This document shows, piece by piece, positions 5,244 to 11,045 of a stretch of 11,045 bases of DNA (positions are counted from its first letter, which is position 1; each line of letters begins with the position of its first letter). The notes under the pieces were generated by a model. The model was not told the origin of the DNA and ran no database searches. It was given only the letters and a program-made list of their open reading frames with translations. The translations under genes were made by a program, and so were the position numbers. This DNA comes from Thermoplasmata archaeon (GTDB lineage Archaea > Thermoplasmatota > Thermoplasmata > Lutacidiplasmatales > UBA184). Where the stretch lies: positions 1 to 11,045 of the forward strand of contig JASHXS010000188.1 in NCBI GenBank assembly GCA_030043405.1, in the 5' to 3' direction.

Positions 5244-5870
5244 ATGGCGCGCGGGGTGATGCTGATGAGCGGCGGGATCGACTCGCCCGTGGCGATGCAC
5301 TACCTGCTCCGCCAGGGGCACGAGCTGCTCGCCGTCCACATGGACAATCGTCCGTTCACCGACGATTCCCCGCTCGAGAAGGTGGTCGATCACCTCGCCC
5401 TCCTCCGGGAGCGCTACCAGCAGGCGATTCCGCTCTACGTCGTGCCACACGGCTCGACCCAGATCACCCTGATGCGGGAGACCGACCGGCACGTGGGGTG
5501 CGTGATGTGCCGACGGTTCATGTGGCGCTCGGCGGAACGGATCGCCGAACGGGAGGGTGCGACTTTCCTCGTCACCGGGGAGGCCCTGGGCCAGGTCGCC
5601 TCCCAGACCCTCTCCAACATGCGGACCGCCACCGCGTCGGTCCACCTGCCGATCGTCCGGCCCCTCATCGGCCTCGATAAGCAGGAGATCGAAGCCGTGG
5701 CGAAGTCGCTCGGGACGTACGAGATCTCGACCCGGCCGGGGGTCTGCTGCCAGGCCGTGCCGCCCAAGCCGGCCACCCGTTCGAACCTGGTCCAGATCCT
5801 CCAGGAAGAGGAGCGGATCGACGTCGAACAGATCATCGACGATTGCGTGCGGAAGGCGGTCCTCCTCTAG
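5244..5870 (+). CDS. Stand-alone ThiI-like PP-loop sulfurtransferase domain
   Basis: This 208-residue protein matches the adenylating AANH/PP-loop domain of ThiI, which activates U8 of tRNA for thiolation to s4U. It has the PP-loop SGGIDSPVA (9-17), the GCVMCRRFMWR segment (85-95) and the ThiI hallmark TGEALGQVASQTLSNMR (111-127). RPLIGLDKQEIE (139-150) and GVCCQAVPPKPAT (166-178) follow. C89 sits at the place of the E. coli AANH-domain cysteine (Cys344). Full ThiI (about 390-480 residues) begins with ferredoxin-like and THUMP domains and may end in a rhodanese domain. All are missing here, and the upstream gene is divergent, so this is not a frameshifted fragment. C86xxC89 with C168-C169 could hold an Fe-S cluster or persulfide. 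tRNA binding must come from elsewhere, or the substrate differs. A 98-residue gene follows after 25 bp. Confidence 0.9.
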   Translation: MARGVMLMSGGIDSPVAMHYLLRQGHELLAVHMDNRPFTDDSPLEKVVDHLALLRERYQQAIPLYVVPHGSTQITLMRETDRHVGCVMCRRFMWRSAERIAEREGATFLVTGEALGQVASQTLSNMRTATASVHLPIVRPLIGLDKQEIEAVAKSLGTYEISTRPGVCCQAVPPKPATRSNLVQILQEEERIDVEQIIDDCVRKAVLL

Positions 5871-5895
5871 GGACGTCGTCCGGCGGTGGGCGGCG

Positions 5896-6192
5896 ATGTA
5901 TCGGACGCTCCGGGTCTGCTCGAGCCGAGGGGGGTTCGAGGCGATCCCCGACCCGCCGCGCGAACTGGACCTGACCGTCGTACGAGCCCGGCTCGAGGCG
6001 GCGGACGTTCCGGTGGTCGATGCCCGCGTCCTGCTCATCGCCCGCCTCGAGTCGGAAGTGACGATCAGTCGCACCGGTCGCCTGCTGTTCAAGACCGCCG
6101 ACTCGGCGCTCGCCGACCGCACGTTCGCGCGCCTCCGACCCCTCCTGGAAGGCGGCGGGGCGTCCCCCGACGGCGCGGCTCGGGGCAGATAG
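5896..6192 (+). CDS. Unrecognised 98-residue protein, operon partner of the ThiI-like gene
   Basis: I do not recognise this family. It starts at ATG 5896, 25 bp after the ThiI-like stop on the same strand, so co-transcription is likely. The sequence suggests a small beta-alpha-beta-beta-alpha fold: strand MYRTLRVCS, a loop with two prolines, helix LTVVRARLEAADV, strand VVDARVLLIARLE, a hairpin SEVTISRTGRLLFKT, helix ADSALADRTFARLRPLL, then a Gly/Ala/Arg-rich disordered tail (86-98). The hairpin-plus-helix pattern (TGRLLFKTADS) loosely resembles the SGKVVCTGAKS element of TBP and Pcc1-like small alpha/beta domains. The one cysteine is C8. It could supply nucleic-acid binding or sulfur relay to the THUMP-less ThiI domain, but this is inference. 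Codon composition matches the neighbours, and the hydrophobic pattern supports a real protein. Confidence 0.68.
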   Translation: MYRTLRVCSSRGGFEAIPDPPRELDLTVVRARLEAADVPVVDARVLLIARLESEVTISRTGRLLFKTADSALADRTFARLRPLLEGGGASPDGAARGR

Positions 6193-6200
6193 GTTAACTC
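6191..6200 (+). promoter_or_regulatory. Possible promoter element of the thiolase operon
   Basis: AGGTTAACTC is the only AT-rich patch in the 40 bp between the 98-residue gene and the thiolase. It is centred about 37 bp before the ATG at 6233, which would leave a leader of about 10 nt. GGGGGG occurs shortly before the ATG. Evidence is weak; the thiolase could also be read through from the ThiI-like gene. Confidence 0.25.
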
Positions 6201-6232
6201 GCCATCCGGATTGGTCGCGGGGGGTCCCGGGG

Positions 6233-7387
6233 ATGCGGGAGACGTGGGTCGTCGGCGCCGCGTCGAACCGGTTCGGCAAGATGGCCGAGAGCGCCCGCGA
6301 GTCCGCGACCCGAGTCGCCATGGCGGCGATCGACCGAGCCGGCCTCGAGCCGAAGGACATCGGCTACACGTACGTGTCGAACGCGTTCGGTATCTCCGAA
6401 CACCAGGCGCATGTCGGCCCGCTGATCAACGGGGGTCTCGGGATACCGGACGTTCCGTCGTGCACGATCGAGTCGGCGTGCTCCTCGTCGAGCGCCGGCC
6501 TCCATGAAGCGTTCGCGCAGGTCGCCGGCGGGTTCATCGACGCCGCCCTCGTCGTCGGCGCCGAGAAACTCTCGCATCTGGACACCTTGGCCGCCACCAG
6601 CTACTTTGCCATCGCCGCGGACTACCCGTTCGAGACCCGAAATGGGGCGACCTTCCCCGGTCTCTACGCCACCCTCGCGAGCGCGTACCAATCGGCGTTC
6701 CGTACGACGCCTGAGATGTTCGGGGCGATCGCGGTCAAGGCCCACGCCAACGCCGCGCGGAATCCGCACGCCCACTTCCAGAAGGAGATCTCGATGGCCA
6801 CCTACCTCGCCTCCCCCGTGATCGCGTCCCCGCTCCGCCTCTATGACTGCTGCCCCTTCTCGGACGGAACGGCGGCGATCGTCGTGGCGGCCAAGGAGGC
6901 CGTACCCCGCCCCGCGACCGAACCCCTCGTCATCCGGGCCTCGGCCCGCTCCGGGTCGATCACCGAGATGCAGGACCGCCCGGACCTGCTGGGTCTTCCC
7001 GCCACGCGCACGGCCGCGGCGAAGGCGTTCCGACAGGCCCACCTGACGCCGAAGGACATCGACTTCCTCGAGGTGCACGACTGCTTCACCATCGCCGAAG
7101 TGATGGCGCTCGAGGACCTGGGGTTCTTCCCGAAGGGCACCGCGGGCCCGGCGGCGCAGGACGGGGTCACGACCCGGGATGGCCGTCTGCCGGTGAACCC
7201 CTCCGGCGGACTCAAGGCGAAAGGGCACCCGGTGAGCGCGACCGGGGCTTCCCAGGTCGTCGAAGTATTCGAACAGTTCAACGGGCTCGCCGCCGGCCGT
7301 GAGGTTCCGAATACGGGCACGGCGCTCACCCACAACGTCGGCGCCACGGGCGGTTCGTGCTCGGTTCACATCTTCTCGCGGCGGTAG
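6233..7387 (+). CDS. Archaeal/SCPx-type thiolase (acetyl-CoA or 3-ketoacyl-CoA C-acyltransferase)
   Basis: This 384-residue thiolase joins or cleaves acetyl units on CoA thioesters in the cytosol. The nucleophilic cysteine is C83 in IESACSSSSAGL. The C-terminal half has HDCF (H282) in LEVHDCFTIAEVMALEDLGF, the conserved NPSGGLKAKGHPVSATG (322-338, H332) and HNVGATGG (367-374). These mark the SCPx/archaeal subfamily rather than the bacterial CxG thiolases. C83 argues for a true thiolase rather than the cysteine-less thiolase-like aldolases that also pair with DUF35 proteins. The DUF35 gene follows after 10 bp. In archaeal mevalonate synthesis the usual third partner, HMG-CoA synthase, sits between or beside these two genes. 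Here it is absent, and an acyl-CoA synthetase follows instead. This favours a degradative 3-ketoacyl-CoA role, though acetoacetyl-CoA synthesis cannot be excluded. Confidence 0.92.
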   Translation: MRETWVVGAASNRFGKMAESARESATRVAMAAIDRAGLEPKDIGYTYVSNAFGISEHQAHVGPLINGGLGIPDVPSCTIESACSSSSAGLHEAFAQVAGGFIDAALVVGAEKLSHLDTLAATSYFAIAADYPFETRNGATFPGLYATLASAYQSAFRTTPEMFGAIAVKAHANAARNPHAHFQKEISMATYLASPVIASPLRLYDCCPFSDGTAAIVVAAKEAVPRPATEPLVIRASARSGSITEMQDRPDLLGLPATRTAAAKAFRQAHLTPKDIDFLEVHDCFTIAEVMALEDLGFFPKGTAGPAAQDGVTTRDGRLPVNPSGGLKAKGHPVSATGASQVVEVFEQFNGLAAGREVPNTGTALTHNVGATGGSCSVHIFSRR

Positions 7388-7397
7388 GACACGGACG

Positions 7398-7805
7398 ATG
7401 GAGGAATTGCCCCACGCGTCCCACACGATCGCGGAGTTCGTCCGGGGGTACGAGGAAGGGGGCGTACTGCGCGGCTTTCACTGCCCCGCGTGCGACCTCC
7501 TGACCGCCACGTGGAGCCTGGCGTGTCCCCGGTGTGGCCGTCGGGACCTCGAGGAACGTACGCTCGGCACCCAGGGCCGGGTCGCCGCCTTCACGCTCCT
7601 GAACGTCCCCGGCGATGAGTTCCTCAACGACGCCCCGTACGCGTACGTCGTGGTCGAGCTCGAGGCCGGCGGACGGGTCACGGGCTGGATGCCGACGGTG
7701 AGGTCCGTGGCCGACCTCGCGATCGGCGACCCCGTCCACTTCGTCCCCAGCTACAAACCCGGGGTCCAGTTCGCGAAGGACCGGGGACCCTCGCCCGGGG
7801 GGTGA
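7398..7805 (+). CDS. DUF35 zinc-ribbon/OB-fold acyl-CoA-binding protein, thiolase partner
   Basis: This 135-residue protein has the two-part DUF35 architecture. An N-terminal helix (IAEFVRGYEEGGVLRGF) leads into a rubredoxin-like zinc ribbon with C29-P-A-C32 and C43-P-R-C46. An OB-fold follows (about 50-130) with GRVAAFTLLNVP, YAYVVVELEAGGRVTGWM and IGDPVHFVP. In known archaeal complexes this type of protein bridges thiolase and HMG-CoA synthase and helps form a shared CoA site. Here it lies 10 bp after a thiolase with no synthase, so it probably serves the thiolase alone. The open frame extends upstream into the thiolase gene, but ATG 7398 is right: the longer version is Arg-rich and the family starts near this point. 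Its final codons form GGTGA, which matches the 16S rRNA tail and lies 9 nt before the next start. Confidence 0.92.
   Translation: MEELPHASHTIAEFVRGYEEGGVLRGFHCPACDLLTATWSLACPRCGRRDLEERTLGTQGRVAAFTLLNVPGDEFLNDAPYAYVVVELEAGGRVTGWMPTVRSVADLAIGDPVHFVPSYKPGVQFAKDRGPSPGG
7801..7805 (+). promoter_or_regulatory. Ribosome-binding site of the acyl-CoA synthetase, overlapping the DUF35 stop
   Basis: GGTGA, the core archaeal Shine-Dalgarno sequence, is formed by the last codon and TGA stop of the DUF35 gene. It lies 9 nt before ATG 7815. It supports that ATG over M5 (7827) and suggests translational coupling. Confidence 0.5.
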
Positions 7806-7814
7806 ACCGCCCTC

Positions 7815-9524
7815 ATGTCGACTGGGATGGCCGCCGCTCGTCCCTGGCTCGCGAAGTACGAACGAGCCGTTCCCGCCGAGGTCGAGATCTCGAACCTGAC
7901 CCTCCCCGAGCTCATCGAGCGGAGCGTGGCGAAGTGGGGCGACCGGACGGCGCTCGTCTACTACGGGGCCCGATGGAGTTACCGTCGCTTCTGGGAGGAG
8001 AGCGGGCGGCTCGCCGCGAGCCTGGCACGGGAGGGTGTGGGCCCCGGCGACCGGGTGGCGATCTATCTCCCCAACAGCCCGCTCTACCCGATCGCCCTCT
8101 TCGGCGTGCTCCGGCTCGGCGCGACCGTCGTCCAGGTCAACCCGCTGTACATCGGACAGGACCTCACCCGCATCTTGCGGGATGCCCAGCCGAAGGCGCT
8201 GGTCACGCTCGAGATCCTGTTCCCGAACATCGAGCGCGCCCGGGCCGACTACCGGGTCCCGATCGTCGTGGTGGGACGCGTCCGGGACTTCTACCCGTTC
8301 CCGAAGCGCCTCCTCGTCAATGCCGTGCTGCGCCGCATGAAGCTCCCCACCGAGTTCCCCACGGACCCGGAGGTCCGGGCCTGGAAGGAGATCGTACGGA
8401 CCCCCGGGACCCCGCCGGTCTGGCGCGGCGACCCGGCCACGTCCGTAGCCGTCCTCCAGTACACCGGAGGGACCACCGGACAGCCGAAGGGCGCGATGCT
8501 CACCCACCGCAACCTCGTCGCGAACGTCGAACAGATGCTCGTCTGGAACACGACCCGGAAGCCCGGCGAGGAGGTCGTGCTCGCCTCGGTCCCGTTCTTT
8601 CACATCTACGGGCTGACTGTGGCCGGTCTGTTGGGCCTGGCCGACGGAGCGACGCTCGTGATCCAGACCCGACCCGAGATCCGGGAGCTGCTCCGGCTGA
8701 TCTCGCGGTATCGCCCGACCCAGTTCCCCGGGGTTCCTGCGCTCTACCAGGCCTTCATCCGCCAGCCGGACCTCGCCCGGTTCCGAGTCCACTCGATCCG
8801 GTACTGCCTCTGCGGATCGGCGCCCCTGCCGCTCGAGGTGGCGAAGCAGTTCGAGTCGCTGACGGGGGCGCGGCTGATCGAGGGGTATGGTCTCAGCGAG
8901 ACCTCGCCCGTCACGCACGCGAACCCAGTGGAGGGCGAGCGGCGCCCCGGCTCGATCGGGCTCCCGATCTCCAACACCGAGGAGCAAGTGGTCGACCTGG
9001 AGACCGGGACCCGGGTGCTCCCCGCGGGCGAGGAGGGCGAGCTGTGTGTTCGCGGTCCGCAAGTGATGCTGGGATACTACCGACAGCCCGAGGAGACGGC
9101 CGCCGTCCTCCGCGACGGATGGTTCCGGACGGGCGATGTTGCGCGCCTCGACGCCGACGGCTATGCGTACATCGTCGACCGAAAGAAGGACATGATCAAC
9201 GTCGGCGGGCTCAAGGTGTACCCGCGGGAGGTGGAGGAGGTGCTCTTCCAGCATCCGTCGATCGCGGACGCGGCCGTCGTGGGCGTGCCCGATGCGGAGC
9301 ACGGGGAGGTCGTGATGGCGTTCGTCGTCCGAAAGCCGGGAACCGCGCTCACCGCGGAGGACGTCGAGGCGTTCGTCCGCGCCCGGATCGCCCACTACAA
9401 GGCGCCCCGCCGGGTGGAGTTCCGGGACGCGCTCCCGCGCACCGGGGTCCAGAAGGTCCTCCGTCGCGTCCTCCGGGAGGAGGCGGCGGCCTCGTCCGGA
9501 CCGACTACAGGCCCCGCGCGATGA
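7815..9524 (+). CDS. Medium/long-chain acyl-CoA synthetase (AMP-forming)
   Basis: This 569-residue ANL-superfamily enzyme activates a carboxylic acid, probably a fatty acid, with ATP and CoA to give acyl-CoA, AMP and pyrophosphate. Motifs in order: phosphate loop YTGGTTGQPKG (217-227); VPFFHIYGL (259-267), as in fatty-acyl-CoA ligases; EGYGLSETSPV (356-366); GWFRTGD (435-441); DRKKDMINVGGLKVYP hinge (455-470); and PRTGVQKVLRR (541-551), with the catalytic lysine K547. Length is normal for FadD-type ligases. It follows the DUF35 gene by 9 bp in the same operon as the thiolase, fitting activation of the acid that is later thiolysed. The C-terminus overlaps the convergent acyl-CoA dehydrogenase by 20 bp. 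No transmembrane segment is evident. Chain-length preference cannot be read from the sequence. Confidence 0.93.
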   Translation: MSTGMAAARPWLAKYERAVPAEVEISNLTLPELIERSVAKWGDRTALVYYGARWSYRRFWEESGRLAASLAREGVGPGDRVAIYLPNSPLYPIALFGVLRLGATVVQVNPLYIGQDLTRILRDAQPKALVTLEILFPNIERARADYRVPIVVVGRVRDFYPFPKRLLVNAVLRRMKLPTEFPTDPEVRAWKEIVRTPGTPPVWRGDPATSVAVLQYTGGTTGQPKGAMLTHRNLVANVEQMLVWNTTRKPGEEVVLASVPFFHIYGLTVAGLLGLADGATLVIQTRPEIRELLRLISRYRPTQFPGVPALYQAFIRQPDLARFRVHSIRYCLCGSAPLPLEVAKQFESLTGARLIEGYGLSETSPVTHANPVEGERRPGSIGLPISNTEEQVVDLETGTRVLPAGEEGELCVRGPQVMLGYYRQPEETAAVLRDGWFRTGDVARLDADGYAYIVDRKKDMINVGGLKVYPREVEEVLFQHPSIADAAVVGVPDAEHGEVVMAFVVRKPGTALTAEDVEAFVRARIAHYKAPRRVEFRDALPRTGVQKVLRRVLREEAAASSGPTTGPAR

Positions 9525-10698
9525 GGTCGCGGGAGATGACCAGGCGCTGGATCTCGTTCGTGCCCTCGAAGATCTCACTGATGCGGGCGTCCCGGTACGC
9601 CCGTTCGATCGGCGTCCCGCGGATGTACCCGAGCCCGCCGTGGATCTGCAGCGCTTCGTCGATCACTTCGCTGGCCCATTCGGAGGCCAGGCACTTCACG
9701 ATCGCCGCCTCCCGGGTCTTCTCCGCCCGTTCCAGCCGGTTCCAGGCTTTCGGGTCGGTGCCCATCCGGTCCTGGCGCGCGGCCGCCTGGTAGACCATCT
9801 GGCGGAGCGCGTGCGCTCGCATCGCCATGTCGGCGAGCTTGAACTGGATCGCCTGGTATTCGCTGATCGGGAGCCCGAACTGCATCCGGTTCTTCGAGAA
9901 CTCGAGCGCCGCCGTCGTGGCGGCCTCGATCCCCCCGAGCGAGGCGGCGCCCAGCGACACCCGTCCCACGTCGAGGGCCGTCATCGCGACGATGAATCCC
10001 TTCCCCACGTCGCCGAGTACGTGTTCCGGCCCGACCTCGACGTGGTCGAGAATGAGCTCCGCCGTCGACGTCCCGTGCAGGCCCATCTTCTTCTCGCAGC
10101 GACCGACCTTGAAACCGGCGAGGTCGGTGTCGACGAGGAACGCCGTCACGCCCCCGTTCGGCCCCAGCTTCGTGTCGTTGCCGGCCATGACGATGACCGT
10201 GGCGGCCTCCCGACCGTTCGAGACGTAGATCTTGTTCCCGGTGATCGACCACCGGTCCCCCTTTCGCTCCGCGACCGTGTGGACCGCGCCGGAGTCGCTC
10301 CCGGAGCCCGGTTCGGTGAGACTGAACGCCAGGAGCTTCTCTCCCTTGGCCGCGGGCACGAGCCACCGGCGCTTCTGCTCCTCGGTCCCGTAGTAGAGCA
10401 ACGGCGTCGTGCCGAGGGAGGTGTGCGCCCCGACGATGACGCCGTGCGACGCGTCGACCCGACCGAGCTCCTCGAGGAAGAGGCAGTAGCCGACCTTGCC
10501 GAGTCCCAGTCCGCCGTACTCTTCCGGGATCGGGATCCCGAAGTAGCCCTCCTCCTGGAGGCGGCGAACGGAGCCGGCCGGGAACTCCTCCTTCTCGTCC
10601 ATCTCGGCCACGATCGGCGCGACCTCCTTCGCGAGGAAGGCGCGGGCGGCGTCCCGGAACGCGAGCTGGTCGGACGTGAACGAGAATTCGATGGCCAT
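9505..10698 (-). CDS. Acyl-CoA dehydrogenase (FAD-dependent)
   Basis: This enzyme oxidises acyl-CoA to trans-2-enoyl-CoA and passes electrons to an electron-transfer flavoprotein. It is about 397 residues, the standard length for short/medium-chain enzymes. It carries the FAD/substrate signature FSLTEPGSGSDSGA, then FGLPISEYQAIQFKLADM, QIHGGLGYIRGTPIERAYRD and the C-terminal IFEGTNEIQR. The glutamate of that last motif (E378) is the catalytic base position used by MCAD-like enzymes (isovaleryl-type enzymes place it elsewhere). Start choice: ATG 10698 follows AGGGG by 8 nt. GTG 10704 would add two residues and overlap the upstream stop as GTGA (10701-10704). Both keep it coupled to the enoyl-CoA hydratase. 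It converges on, and overlaps, the acyl-CoA synthetase by 20 bp. Electron partner genes are not in view. Confidence 0.94.
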   Translation of the reverse strand: MAIEFSFTSDQLAFRDAARAFLAKEVAPIVAEMDEKEEFPAGSVRRLQEEGYFGIPIPEEYGGLGLGKVGYCLFLEELGRVDASHGVIVGAHTSLGTTPLLYYGTEEQKRRWLVPAAKGEKLLAFSLTEPGSGSDSGAVHTVAERKGDRWSITGNKIYVSNGREAATVIVMAGNDTKLGPNGGVTAFLVDTDLAGFKVGRCEKKMGLHGTSTAELILDHVEVGPEHVLGDVGKGFIVAMTALDVGRVSLGAASLGGIEAATTAALEFSKNRMQFGLPISEYQAIQFKLADMAMRAHALRQMVYQAAARQDRMGTDPKAWNRLERAEKTREAAIVKCLASEWASEVIDEALQIHGGLGYIRGTPIERAYRDARISEIFEGTNEIQRLVISRDLIARGL

Positions 10699-10700
10699 GG

Positions 10701-11045
10701 TCACTTCCCCTGGAACTTGGGCGGCCGACGCTCCACGAAGGCGAGGATCCCTTCCCCGAGGTCCTGCGAGGGCAGCACCTCCGTAGCGAACAGGTGGGTC
10801 TCGAGGTCGATCCCCTCGGCGAGCGGTTTCTCGAGGCCTTCCGTGATGGCGCGTTTCGCGGCCTGGACGGCCTTGGGCGCCTTCTGCGCGATCGTGTGGG
10901 CCAGGTCGCGACTGGCCCGGAGCTCCTGCCCGGCCGGCACCACTTTGTTGACGAGGCCGATCCGGAGGGCCTCGGCCGCGGGGATCATCGAGCCGGTGAA
11001 GATCAGCTCCTTGGCCTTCGGGACGCCGACCGTCCGCGGGAGCCG
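10701..11045 (-). CDS. Enoyl-CoA hydratase/isomerase (crotonase family), C-terminal part
   Basis: This gene is cut by the right edge: 114 codons are visible before the TGA. The family usually has about 260 residues. The visible part reads RLPRTVGVPKAKELIFTGS, then AEALRIGLVNKVVP, the hydrophobic helix segment AHTIAQKAPKAVQAAKRAI, an ETHLFATEVLPSQD segment, and the C-terminal helix with VERRPPKFQGK. This is the standard C-terminal half of crotonases. The two catalytic glutamates and the oxyanion-hole glycines of hydratases normally lie upstream of RLPR, outside the window, so hydratase versus isomerase or another crotonase activity cannot be decided. An internal ATG at 10988 is not the start, because homologous sequence continues upstream of it. 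The stop is next to, or overlaps, the acyl-CoA dehydrogenase start, so the two form an operon for consecutive beta-oxidation steps. Confidence 0.9.
   Translation of the reverse strand, partial: RLPRTVGVPKAKELIFTGSMIPAAEALRIGLVNKVVPAGQELRASRDLAHTIAQKAPKAVQAAKRAITEGLEKPLAEGIDLETHLFATEVLPSQDLGEGILAFVERRPPKFQGK

Noticed and set aside
7326..9578. A 750-codon open frame on the minus strand, antisense to the DUF35 and acyl-CoA synthetase genes
   Set aside because: Its translation is Arg/Gly/Pro/Asp-rich with no recognisable motif, and it exactly shadows well-supported genes. Such long frames are common in very GC-rich DNA.
7802..9793. A 663-codon plus-strand open frame overlapping the acyl-CoA synthetase in another frame
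   Set aside because: Low-complexity Arg/Pro/Gly translation; the synthetase frame has all ANL motifs in order. It is a GC shadow.

Overview
The window looks like the chromosome of a GC-rich archaeon. The best evidence is a complete two-repeat TATA-binding protein, an Orc1/Cdc6 replication initiator, an archaeal-type thiolase with a DUF35 partner, and several starts with a TATA-like box about 26-28 bp upstream (the geometry of leaderless archaeal transcripts). The proteins are not strongly acidic, so I do not favour Halobacteria. A mesophilic high-GC Thermoplasmatota-like lineage would fit, but this is inference. Coding density is very high. No tRNA, rRNA, CRISPR, insertion sequence or poly-T terminator was seen, and no stretch over 300 bp lacks a gene.

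Left part (1-3364, all minus strand, transcribed right to left): TATA-binding protein, then a TatD/COG1099-like metal hydrolase, thymidylate kinase and Orc1/Cdc6. Gaps are 20 bp, a 4-bp overlap and 25 bp, so this reads as one operon joining the general transcription factor to replication initiation and dTTP supply. A further gene probably starts after Orc1 and runs off the left edge. The 93-bp region upstream of TBP holds two TATA-like boxes and a palindrome.

Middle (3458-6192): on the minus strand, a Nudix hydrolase of the CoA-pyrophosphatase type is preceded by a 57-residue coiled-coil gene that overlaps it by 4 bp and has its own leaderless promoter. Behind these, also on the minus strand, is an alpha/beta hydrolase. 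Divergent from it, on the plus strand, are a stand-alone ThiI-like PP-loop sulfurtransferase domain (no THUMP, no rhodanese) and an unrecognised 98-residue protein.

Right part (6233-11045): a fatty-acid or acyl-CoA degradation locus. A plus-strand operon encodes an SCPx/archaeal-type thiolase, its DUF35 zinc-ribbon/OB partner and an acyl-CoA synthetase. It converges, with a 20-bp tail overlap, on a minus-strand pair encoding an acyl-CoA dehydrogenase and a (partial) enoyl-CoA hydratase. Together they supply activation, first oxidation, hydration and thiolysis. The 3-hydroxyacyl-CoA dehydrogenase and the electron-transfer flavoprotein are not in the window.
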